The notes below the pieces were generated by a model, which did not search any database, was not told the origin of the DNA, and saw only the letters and a list, made by a program, of their open reading frames with translations. The translations under genes were made by a program, and so were the position numbers. From contig CAIXVA010000014.1 of NCBI GenBank assembly GCA_903922745.1, positions 1-6,294 on the forward strand: a DNA stretch of 6,294 nt, written 5' to 3'. Origin of the DNA: an uncultured Actinomycetes bacterium. GTDB taxonomy: Bacteria; Actinomycetota; Actinomycetes; Nanopelagicales; Nanopelagicaceae. The first letter of the stretch is position 1. Each line of letters starts with the position of its first letter. Below are positions 1 through 6,033 of this stretch, one piece after another.

Positions 1-1
1 A

Positions 2-586
2 AAAGATGTTAATCCTGCCCATGAATCTGATTCGCTAACCCAGGCAAAAACAGAGGTTCTCACCGATGGCGCACTTCTTCACTTGCGTCTTGCCTCTAAG
101 GGCATCACTGTCAATATTGATAACAACCACCCTTTTACCCATGGCACAACAACTTTCATGCACAACGGCACCATTAGACCTGGAAATACTGCAGAGCAGT
201 TCATTGCCGATAAATACAAGGGATTTCTGCAGGGCACAACCGACAGTGAGCGATTCTTTTATGCCCTGCTTTCACAAGTTGATGAACTCGGTTTAGTTGA
301 AGGTGTGCGATCAATCGTTAATTTGATCCGTTCTAAAGCTGATTACACCGCGCTCAATGTCATGGTGCAAACACCTGACACTTTAATTGCTGTGTGCGAG
401 TTTAATGAAGCTAACAAATCGGAATGGAGCGCGGAAGATCATTACGAGCTTCGTTTCACCAAGCGTGGCAACGACATGATTGTTGCTTCAACAGGGTGGG
501 GAAATACGGACTGGAACCACCTTGATAACCATCAGATGCTCGTGGTTGATCGTTCGACTTTAGAGTATTCAATTTCTTCTCTATGA
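2..586 (+). CDS. Class II glutamine amidotransferase, GATase_4-like (5' end outside window)
   Basis: Partial gene. The frame is open from base 2, so the start lies upstream; the TTG at 83 is internal to the domain. Visible in order, numbering from base 2: [11 protein letters not shown] at 22-32 (equivalent to the RWAT region of the family), NNHPF at 41-45, and FMHNG at 52-56, where Asn-Gly is the expected oxyanion-hole pair of Ntn-type glutaminases. The C-terminal part ends in a hydrophobic LVVD strand typical of stand-alone YafJ/EgtC-like proteins. The N-terminal nucleophile cysteine, which would release ammonia from glutamine, should be upstream and cannot be checked. No partner synthase domain is visible and the acceptor is unknown. 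EgtC (ergothioneine) belongs to the wider superfamily, but nothing here supports that specific role. The stop overlaps the miaB start by four bases, so the gene is probably cotranscribed with miaB. The class is secure; the substrate is not. Confidence 0.85.
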   Translation, partial: KDVNPAHESDSLTQAKTEVLTDGALLHLRLASKGITVNIDNNHPFTHGTTTFMHNGTIRPGNTAEQFIADKYKGFLQGTTDSERFFYALLSQVDELGLVEGVRSIVNLIRSKADYTALNVMVQTPDTLIAVCEFNEANKSEWSAEDHYELRFTKRGNDMIVASTGWGNTDWNHLDNHQMLVVDRSTLEYSISSL

Positions 587-2004
587 CCCGTACCTACACA
601 GTCGAAACTTACGGCTGTCAGATGAATGTCCATGACTCCGAAAGAATTGCGGGGTTGTTGGATGAGGCAGGTTATATTCCTGTTGTAGTTGGGGAACAAG
701 CAGACATAGTTGTTTTCAATACCTGCGCTGTACGTGAAAATGCTGACAACAAGTTGTATGGCAACCTCAGCTTCTTAGCACCCATTAAAAAATTGAATCC
801 GAATATGCAGATTGCTGTGGGTGGGTGTCTTGCCCAAAAAGACCAGGCAACAATCATTAAGAAAGCACCTTATGTTGATGTCGTATTTGGAACACACAAT
901 GTGGGCTCTCTGCCTGTATTGCTAGAGCGTGCACGTATTGAAGAAGAGTCACAGATCGAAATCCTCGAATCCCTAGAACACTTCCCATCAACTCTTCCTG
1001 CCCGCCGTCTTTCTGCATTCTCATCCTGGGTTTCTGTGTCAGTTGGGTGTAACAACACTTGTACCTTTTGCATTGTTCCAACATTGCGTGGGATCGAAAA
1101 GGATCGCACGGCAGCAGACATCTTGACTGAAGTTAAAACCTTGGTTGATCAAGGGGTTATTGAGATAACTTTGCTGGGGCAAAACGTAAACGCATATGGC
1201 GTTGATTTTGGTGATCGCCAAGCATTTGCCAATTTGTTACGCGAATGCGGAAAAATTGATGGCTTAGAGCGCGTTCGCTTTATGTCTCCGCACCCTCGAG
1301 ATTTCACAGATGATGTGATTGAGGCAATGGCACAAACTCCTAATGTGATGCCGCACCTTCATATGCCGTTGCAATCTGGATCAGATAAAGTCTTGCAGCA
1401 GATGCGCCGCTCATATAGATCAGATCGCTATCTAGGAATATTGGATCGTGTGCGCACAGCAATCCCACATGCAGCAATCACAACCGACATCATTGTTGGC
1501 TTTCCGGGGGAGACGGAAGAAGATTTCCAAGCAACATTAGATGTGTGTTCAACGGCGCGATTTACCGCCGCCTATACCTATCAATATTCAAAGCGTCCAG
1601 GAACGCCGGCAGCAACCATGCCGGATCAAATTAGTGATGAAGTTGTTGCAGATCGCTATACACGTCTGCACAATCACCAACAGGGTATTTCATTGTCAGT
1701 TAATCAAGAGGCAATCGGAACCCAGCATAAGATTTTGGTGGGGGATTACGAAGGTCGCCGTGATGAAGCACAGGCTCGCTTAACAGGTCGCAGTGAAGAT
1801 TTCCGACTGGTCCACTTTGATAACAAATTTGTTGCACGCCCTGGCGATGAAGTGACTGTGTCGATCACAGATGCTTCAGCGCATTACTTAATTGGCGATC
1901 CACTATCTGTTCGACAGACTCGAGGCGCCGAAGCCCATGCGGTGCGCATCGCACAACCAGGACCTGCTGCAACGATGCTTGGAATCCCAACGGTTAAACG
2001 ATGA
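583..2004 (+). CDS. miaB: tRNA-2-methylthio-N6-dimethylallyladenosine synthase MiaB
   Basis: Radical-SAM methylthiotransferase that converts i6A37 to ms2i6A37 in tRNAs reading UNN codons; cytosolic, with two [4Fe-4S] clusters. The 473-residue protein has all the expected parts. The N-terminal UPF0004 domain carries the auxiliary-cluster cysteines C12 (YGCQMN), C48 ([10 protein letters not shown]) and C82 (VGGCLAQ). The radical-SAM motif CNNTCTFC gives C156, C160 and C163, followed by the [17 protein letters not shown] and [11 protein letters not shown] segments of this family. A C-terminal TRAM RNA-binding domain spans about 370-443, followed by a roughly 30-residue tail. The ATG sits in an ATGA overlap with the upstream amidotransferase and has no Shine-Dalgarno, so translation is probably coupled. 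It overlaps miaA, the enzyme of the preceding step, in the same way. The TYGCQMN start matches the family beginning, so the start is well fixed. Confidence 0.97.
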   Translation: MTRTYTVETYGCQMNVHDSERIAGLLDEAGYIPVVVGEQADIVVFNTCAVRENADNKLYGNLSFLAPIKKLNPNMQIAVGGCLAQKDQATIIKKAPYVDVVFGTHNVGSLPVLLERARIEEESQIEILESLEHFPSTLPARRLSAFSSWVSVSVGCNNTCTFCIVPTLRGIEKDRTAADILTEVKTLVDQGVIEITLLGQNVNAYGVDFGDRQAFANLLRECGKIDGLERVRFMSPHPRDFTDDVIEAMAQTPNVMPHLHMPLQSGSDKVLQQMRRSYRSDRYLGILDRVRTAIPHAAITTDIIVGFPGETEEDFQATLDVCSTARFTAAYTYQYSKRPGTPAATMPDQISDEVVADRYTRLHNHQQGISLSVNQEAIGTQHKILVGDYEGRRDEAQARLTGRSEDFRLVHFDNKFVARPGDEVTVSITDASAHYLIGDPLSVRQTRGAEAHAVRIAQPGPAATMLGIPTVKR

Positions 2005-2897
2005 AATTGATTGTCATCTGCGGTGCAACCGCTACGGGCAAAAGTGATTTAGCCGTAGCTCTCGCACAAGAAATCGATGCAGAGATCATTAACGCTGATT
2101 CGATGCAGCTTTACAAGGGCATGGATATTGGTACTGCCAAAATTACCAATGAAGAGCGAAAAGGTATTCCTCATCATCTGATGGACCTGCTAGAAGTTAC
2201 CCAAGATGCCAACGTTGCTTGGTATCAAGAAAACGCTCGTGCGGCGATTACCGAAATTCATAGTCGAGGAAAAAATGTAGTAATTGTTGGTGGTACAGGT
2301 TTATATATAAAGGCGATCTTGGATGAACTTAACTTTCCGGATACAGATCCTGTTGTTCGTGCAGAAATAGAGTTGGAATTTGCAACAAAGGGAATCGGAC
2401 CACTTTTTGAGAGATTAGAGAAGTTAGATCCAGCGGCAGCCCTTGCAATTGATAGAGCTAACTCTCGGCGCGTAATTCGTGCATTAGAAGTAATCAAAAT
2501 TACTGGTAAGCCCTTTACAGCTAATTTGCCACGAGAAGAAAGTTCTCGCTACCCGCATGCGCAGCAATTTGGTCTAGTAATGGATCGTGATGCACTTTCT
2601 GAGCGAATTTCCATTCGTGTCGAACGAATGTGGGAACAGGGATTGGTTGCAGAGGCTGAGAAGTTGATGGCCGCAGGAATCACTCAGGGAGTAACAGCCC
2701 AGCGTGCTTTGGGTTACGCCCAAGTAATTGCTCAGATTGAAGGAAAAGTCACAGAAGAAGAAGCAAAGGAAGAGACTAAACGGGCAACGAGACAATACGC
2801 GCGCCGACAAGAAACGTGGTTCTCGCGAGATGAGCGCATCACCTGGATCTCTCCGACACAAAATGCGCTCCAGCGCATACGTGAATCGATAAACTAA
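2001..2897 (+). CDS. miaA: tRNA dimethylallyltransferase MiaA
   Basis: Transfers a dimethylallyl group from DMAPP to N6 of A37 in tRNAs with A36-A37, producing i6A, the substrate of MiaB. The 298-residue protein is normal length. Visible features: P-loop GATATGKS at 8-15; [17 protein letters not shown] at 31-47, which includes the conserved Asp33 (catalytic base position) and the substrate-contact QLY; PHHLMD at 57-62; VGGTGLYI at 96-103 with the conserved Thr99; RRVIRALEV at 156-164; a C-terminal [12 protein letters not shown] segment; and the [11 protein letters not shown] tRNA-binding signature near the end. The ATG overlaps the miaB stop as ATGA and no Shine-Dalgarno precedes it, suggesting termination-reinitiation. 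dapF follows after five bases. All conserved elements are intact and identification is near certain. Confidence 0.97.
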   Translation: MKLIVICGATATGKSDLAVALAQEIDAEIINADSMQLYKGMDIGTAKITNEERKGIPHHLMDLLEVTQDANVAWYQENARAAITEIHSRGKNVVIVGGTGLYIKAILDELNFPDTDPVVRAEIELEFATKGIGPLFERLEKLDPAAALAIDRANSRRVIRALEVIKITGKPFTANLPREESSRYPHAQQFGLVMDRDALSERISIRVERMWEQGLVAEAEKLMAAGITQGVTAQRALGYAQVIAQIEGKVTEEEAKEETKRATRQYARRQETWFSRDERITWISPTQNALQRIRESIN

Positions 2898-2902
2898 GAA
2901 CA

Positions 2903-3700
2903 ATGATTGCAACATACGGCCACGGTACCGAAAATGATTTTGTTCTCATTTTTGACCCACAGGATGAAAATTCGATAACAACTGCCCAAACCGCGGCAAT
3001 CTGTAACCGCGAAACTGGCATAGGTGCTGACGGATTGATTCGCATGATTAAGCGTGACGAGAAATGGTTTATGGATTACCGAAACGCTGATGGTTCATTA
3101 GCTGAAATGTGCGGTAATGGAATTCGCGTGATGGCCAGATACTTAGTTGAACGAGGGCATCAGCCTGAAGGAATTTTTGCGATCAATACTCGGGACGGGA
3201 TTAAGCATTTACGTGTACCGCTTACTGATGATATTTCGGTCAATATGGGCCAAGTGACCGATGAAGATGAAGCGATAACTGCAGCAACAAACGGTCATAT
3301 TTGGAATGGATACAACATCAGTGTTGGCAATCCCCATGCTGTCATTTTTGTTGATGAAATGTCGAATATTGGTTCCCTTGATGTTGCTCCGGTCGTTCGT
3401 CCTCGCGATTCATACCCCGAAGGCGTCAATGTTGAATTTGTAAAGATTATCGAAGGAAACACAATCGCAATGCGCGTGTTTGAACGTGGTTCCGGCGAAA
3501 CTCGCTCATGCGGAACTGGGACATGTGCTGTGGCACTTGCTGCAACATTGCACACCAAGACAAAGCTGCCTGCAACATGGATTATTACTCCACCCGGAGG
3601 CCGATTGGAAGTTTCAATTGATGGACATTCAAATGCAACCCTGACTGGCCCAGCAGTTTTAATTCGCGATGTAGATATCTCGAGGTTTTTGGTTGAGTAA
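2903..3700 (+). CDS. dapF: Diaminopimelate epimerase DapF
   Basis: Interconverts LL- and meso-diaminopimelate without a cofactor, using two cysteines. meso-DAP is the peptidoglycan cross-linking residue and the direct lysine precursor. The 265-residue protein starts with the canonical GHGTENDFV segment at 6-14. NRETGIGADGL lies at 35-45, and the first catalytic cysteine is C70 in EMCGNGIR. SVGNPHAV is at 140-147, and the second catalytic cysteine is C203 in ERGSGETRSCGTG. The two halves show the usual pseudo-symmetric fold, each contributing one cysteine. The ATG is the first possible start, since an in-frame TGA lies at 2882-2884 within the miaA end. Only a weak AAGA-like Shine-Dalgarno precedes it. 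Its 3' end contains the ribosome binding site and start codon of hflX. It is not functionally linked to its tRNA-modifying neighbours; the arrangement is a conserved actinobacterial gene order. Confidence 0.97.
   Translation: MIATYGHGTENDFVLIFDPQDENSITTAQTAAICNRETGIGADGLIRMIKRDEKWFMDYRNADGSLAEMCGNGIRVMARYLVERGHQPEGIFAINTRDGIKHLRVPLTDDISVNMGQVTDEDEAITAATNGHIWNGYNISVGNPHAVIFVDEMSNIGSLDVAPVVRPRDSYPEGVNVEFVKIIEGNTIAMRVFERGSGETRSCGTGTCAVALAATLHTKTKLPATWIITPPGGRLEVSIDGHSNATLTGPAVLIRDVDISRFLVE
3682..3692 (+). promoter_or_regulatory. Ribosome binding site deciding the hflX TTG start
   Basis: GAGG at 3682-3685 lies seven bases before TTG 3693, inside the last codons of dapF. This is the best Shine-Dalgarno in the plus-strand series. 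Because no ATG follows until around residue 130, in the middle of the HflX domain, the TTG with this site is the only sensible start. It implies that hflX can be initiated independently, not only by coupling to dapF termination at 3698-3700. Confidence 0.7.
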
Positions 3701-5156
3701 AGACTTCGATGACGAGTTTGAGTCATTACTGCGCGAAAGCGCCCGAGTTGCCGCTGAATATGATGCGAGCGACGAGGATGAACACAGCGATCAATCTCAA
3801 GAACTAGAAGAGCGTCACGCACTGCGACGCGTCAAAGGCTTTTCAACTGAACTTCAAGATATTTCTGAGGCTGAGTATCGCCAACTACAGCTCGAACGAG
3901 TCGTATTAGTTGGCGTGTGGACTGAAGGAACAATTAAAGATGCTGAGAACTCACTCGCAGAACTTAAAGCGCTAGCCGAAACAGCTGGCTCTGAAGTTTT
4001 AGAAGGTTTGATTCAGCGCCGAGATAAACCAGATCCTGCAACCTACATTGGTTCAGGAAAGGTAATTGAGCTAAAGCAAGTTGTTATGTCAACGGGGGCT
4101 GACACAGTTGTGTGTGATGGAGAGCTTTCACCTTCCCAGCTTCGACAGTTGGAAGATAAATTGAAAGTGAAAGTTGTCGATCGCACCGCATTAATTTTGG
4201 ATATTTTTGCCCAGCATGCAAAAAGCAAGGAAGGTAAGGCTCAAGTCGAACTTGCCCAGATCGCATATTTGTTGCCACGACTTCGTGGTTGGGGAGATTC
4301 ACTGTCTCGACAAGTAGGTGGTCGAGCGGCGGGCGGTGCAGGTATTGGTGGACGTGGACCAGGTGAAACAAAGATCGAAACAGATAGACGTCGTATCCGT
4401 GACAAGATGGCAAAGCTTCGACGTGAAATTGCTGAAATGAAAGTATCCCGAGATACAAAGCGACAAGAGCGGCGCCGATTTAATATCCCATCAGTTGCAA
4501 TCGCGGGTTACACCAATGCTGGTAAATCTTCATTGTTAAACAAACTTACTAATGCAGGCGTTTTAGTAGAAAACGCACTTTTTGCAACATTAGATCCGAC
4601 TGTTCGTAAATCTGAAACCTCAGATGGCCGAATTTATACTTTAAGTGACACCGTAGGTTTTGTTCGCCATCTTCCACATCAATTGATTGATGCATTCAAA
4701 TCTACTCTGGAAGAAGTTTCTGGTTCTGATCTGATTGTGCACGTTGTCGATGGTTCGCATCCAGATCCATTTGAACAAATTCGTGCGGTCAGATTGGTTA
4801 TCGATGAAATCGGTGGCAAAGATATCCCTGAGATAATTGCAATTAATAAGGTAGATATCGCCGATCCTGAAGTCATTATGGAAATTTTGCGTAAAGAGCC
4901 CAACAGTTATGCGTTTTCAGTCCGAACAGGTTTTGGAATCGAAGGGTTAGTACATGCAATTGAAAGTTCGCTTCCTAGACCTTCGATTGAGATAAATGTT
5001 GTAATTCCTTACGATCGTGGTGACTTAGTTCATGCCATTCATGAAAGCGGCGAAATCTTTTCTGAGCAGTATTTAGCCGAAGGAACTTCAATTCACGCCC
5101 GCGTTGACGGAGGATTGGCTCAAAGAATCGAGAATTCGCACACAAGTGGGCAATAA
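3693..5156 (+). CDS. hflX: GTPase HflX, ribosome-splitting factor
   Basis: HflX-family P-loop GTPase that binds the 50S subunit and, in characterised bacteria, splits stalled 70S ribosomes under stress. The 487-residue protein has an acidic, probably disordered N-terminal stretch (about 1-45), then the HflX N-terminal domain (about 65-205) including YIGSGKV at 118-124. The family hallmark GGRGPGETKIETDRRRI is at 219-235, with a charged coiled-coil linker at about 228-262. The G domain follows: G1 GYTNAGKS at 272-279, G3 DTVGF at 319-323, G4 NKVD at 385-388, and a G5-like SVRTG at 409-413 where SA is more usual. A C-terminal domain covers about 432-480. The start is TTG, eight bases inside dapF; no ATG or GTG lies nearby in frame, and a correctly spaced Shine-Dalgarno supports it. 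It is the last gene of the miaB-miaA-dapF-hflX series before a spacer of 99 bp. Confidence 0.96.
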   Translation: MSKDFDDEFESLLRESARVAAEYDASDEDEHSDQSQELEERHALRRVKGFSTELQDISEAEYRQLQLERVVLVGVWTEGTIKDAENSLAELKALAETAGSEVLEGLIQRRDKPDPATYIGSGKVIELKQVVMSTGADTVVCDGELSPSQLRQLEDKLKVKVVDRTALILDIFAQHAKSKEGKAQVELAQIAYLLPRLRGWGDSLSRQVGGRAAGGAGIGGRGPGETKIETDRRRIRDKMAKLRREIAEMKVSRDTKRQERRRFNIPSVAIAGYTNAGKSSLLNKLTNAGVLVENALFATLDPTVRKSETSDGRIYTLSDTVGFVRHLPHQLIDAFKSTLEEVSGSDLIVHVVDGSHPDPFEQIRAVRLVIDEIGGKDIPEIIAINKVDIADPEVIMEILRKEPNSYAFSVRTGFGIEGLVHAIESSLPRPSIEINVVIPYDRGDLVHAIHESGEIFSEQYLAEGTSIHARVDGGLAQRIENSHTSGQ

Positions 5157-5255
5157 CACCGACACGCCGCGGGTTATATCCAGCAGAACACAGTCAAATG
5201 CGCCATGATGCGCCCGTTAGCAGTTACTAGCAATTATTGATAGGCGGTGAGAGCA
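5157..5255. other. Intergenic spacer between hflX and the DUF4193 gene
   Basis: This is the only substantial non-coding gap in the window (99 bp). The left half is GC-rich and contains a weak hairpin, GCGC-CATGAT-GCGC (5200-5213), with a four-pair stem and no following T run. The right half (about 5216-5242) is AT-rich and is the natural place for a DUF4193 promoter, but I could not fit a -35/-10 pair with normal spacing. A change of transcription unit here is likely from the gap length alone; neither terminator nor promoter is demonstrated. Confidence 0.4.
5242..5255 (+). promoter_or_regulatory. Ribosome binding site of the DUF4193 gene
   Basis: The purine-rich run AGGCGGTGAGAG precedes ATG 5256. 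AGGCGG (5242-5247) is eight bases before the ATG and GGTGAG (5246-5251) four bases before it. The in-frame GTG at 5247 lies inside this element, so using it as a start would consume the ribosome binding site. ATG 5256 is therefore preferred, and it yields the family-typical MATDYD N-terminus. Confidence 0.75.
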
Positions 5256-5552
5256 ATGGCAACAGATTACGACACACCCAGAAAAACTGATGAGGAACTT
5301 CATGAGGAGTCTCTAGAAGAACTCAAGGCTAAGCGTGTTGATGCTCAATCTGGTCAGATCGATGTCGATGAAGCAGAAGCTGCAGAAAATCTTGAATTAC
5401 CTGGCGCAGATTTATCAGGAGAAGAGTTGGCGGTTCGCGTAGTTCCAAAGCAAGTAGATGAGTTCACATGCTCACGCTGCTTCTTGGTTCACCACGTTAC
5501 TCAGCTCGCAAAGGGCGAGGGCGCTAAAGCTGTTTGTAAAGAGTGCAACTAA
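5256..5552 (+). CDS. DUF4193 family protein, small zinc-ribbon-like actinobacterial protein
   Basis: A 98-residue protein matching the actinobacterial DUF4193 family from end to end. Features: MATDYDTPRKTDEE at the start, SLEELKAKR at 19-27, an acidic middle with DVDEAEAAE at 36-44, ELPGADLSGEEL at 47-58, VVPKQVDEFTC at 62-72, and a C-terminal putative metal site of two CxxC pairs, C72/C75 and C94/C97, with HH at 79-80 between them. The function is unknown. The spacing suggests a small zinc knuckle, but metal binding is inferred from the cysteines only. In Mycobacterium tuberculosis the family member (Rv2699c, from memory) sits beside an oppositely oriented DUF3093 gene, and the same convergent pair is seen here. 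Its stop is interlocked with that of the downstream minus-strand gene. No membrane segment or signal peptide is visible, so it is probably cytosolic. Confidence 0.93.
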   Translation: MATDYDTPRKTDEELHEESLEELKAKRVDAQSGQIDVDEAEAAENLELPGADLSGEELAVRVVPKQVDEFTCSRCFLVHHVTQLAKGEGAKAVCKECN

Positions 5553-5992
5553 CTCTTCGTTATTAGTTTTATTGCCTTTATTAATTCAGCTCCACGCTTA
5601 CTGCTAATCAACCAATAGGGCGTTGAATCGGCTTTATCGTTGACTACGAATTGAATACCTTTTGAAACCCAAAATCTAATAGCTAGAAATGCATCTGGAT
5701 TAGCATCGCGTGTTCGGATTCGCCGGATTGCCGCATTATCTAAATCGGTACATTCACCAATATAAGTTAAGCCAATGTGTGCTTTTCCTACTCGGATCTC
5801 TTGGTCGTCAACTTCAATTGTCATTGCAGTCGCAGAATAAATCCACACCAGGGCAGCGGTAACAACAACAAGGCAGATTAATGCCGAATTGTTTCCAAGC
5901 GCTGCCCACACTGAAAGTACTAAAGAGAGCATGAAGAAGTACACGATGGCTAGCAGCCACAGTGGCGCACGTATCACTTCGCGGTAACGCAT
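5549..5992 (-). CDS. DUF3093 family membrane protein
   Basis: Small actinobacterial membrane protein of unknown function, 147 residues from ATG 5992. It begins with the family's RYRE segment (MRYREVIRAP), then two hydrophobic helices at about 9-32 and 36-57 that form a probable hairpin. A soluble C-terminal domain carries EIRVGKAHIGLTYIGE, an arginine-rich IRRIRTRDANPDAF segment, and the family-typical DSTPYWLISSKR near the end. The start is uncertain: an in-frame TTG at 6049 would add 19 residues and has a good upstream AGGAG, but its 5' end would overlap the divergent thioesterase gene by 16 bp. The ATG has no clear Shine-Dalgarno but gives a canonical N-terminus and leaves a 41-bp divergent gap. 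The gene is convergent with DUF4193 and overlaps it by four bases. Family call is strong; start is moderate. Confidence 0.88.
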   Translation of the reverse strand: MRYREVIRAPLWLLAIVYFFMLSLVLSVWAALGNNSALICLVVVTAALVWIYSATAMTIEVDDQEIRVGKAHIGLTYIGECTDLDNAAIRRIRTRDANPDAFLAIRFWVSKGIQFVVNDKADSTPYWLISSKRGAELIKAIKLITKS

Positions 5993-6025
5993 GGGAGTTA
6001 CCGTATCGGATATGAAGGCGGTAAC
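5982..6025. repeat. Three CGGTAAC heptamers in alternating orientation at the divergent gene start
   Basis: CGGTAAC occurs at 5982-5988 and 6019-6025, and its exact reverse complement GTTACCG at 5997-6003. The two forward copies share a preceding G, making an 8-base direct repeat 37 bp apart. The middle copy can pair with the left copy (7 bp stem, 8-base loop) or with the right copy (7 bp stem, 15-base loop), but not both. The left copy is part of the conserved Arg-Tyr-Arg codons of DUF3093 and is constrained by coding. The other two lie between the two genes if DUF3093 starts at 5992. It may be a divergent operator or an RNA hairpin switch; both are inference. Confidence 0.5.
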
Positions 6026-6033
6026 CTTGCTAT

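Noticed and set aside
66..296. Plus-strand open frame beginning at the ATG at 66
   Set aside because: It is out of frame with the glutaminase, whose conserved HPF and HNG motifs lie in the other frame across the same bases.
2574..2915. Minus-strand open frame opposite the 3' part of miaA
   Set aside because: Cys/Phe/Leu-rich antisense translation with no family resemblance; the plus strand encodes the conserved C-terminal MiaA signatures.
3295..3822. A 175-codon open frame on the minus strand opposite the end of dapF and start of hflX
   Set aside because: It carries no recognisable motif, is rich in Arg/Ser/Thr/Pro as antisense frames of coding DNA are, and both plus-strand genes covering it are unambiguous.
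4084..4458. Minus-strand open frame opposite the middle of hflX
   Set aside because: It covers the HflX hallmark motif region on the other strand; the peptide is low-information (His/Leu/Tyr rich) and has no credible start context.
5153..5177. ATAAC...GTTAT dyad around the hflX stop as a terminator or operator
   Set aside because: Only five terminal pairs match, the interior has mismatches, and no T run follows.
5200..5213. GCGC-CATGAT-GCGC as a terminator after hflX
   Set aside because: The stem is only four pairs and is followed by GC-rich sequence without a T run, so it does not qualify as an intrinsic terminator.
5216..5245. Sigma-70-like promoter for DUF4193
   Set aside because: AT-rich -10-like stretches are present, but no -35 box at acceptable spacing could be found, so it was not listed as a promoter.
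5247..5255. GTG at 5247 as the DUF4193 start
   Set aside because: It lies within the purine-rich ribosome binding site, and the ATG nine bases later gives the family-typical N-terminus.
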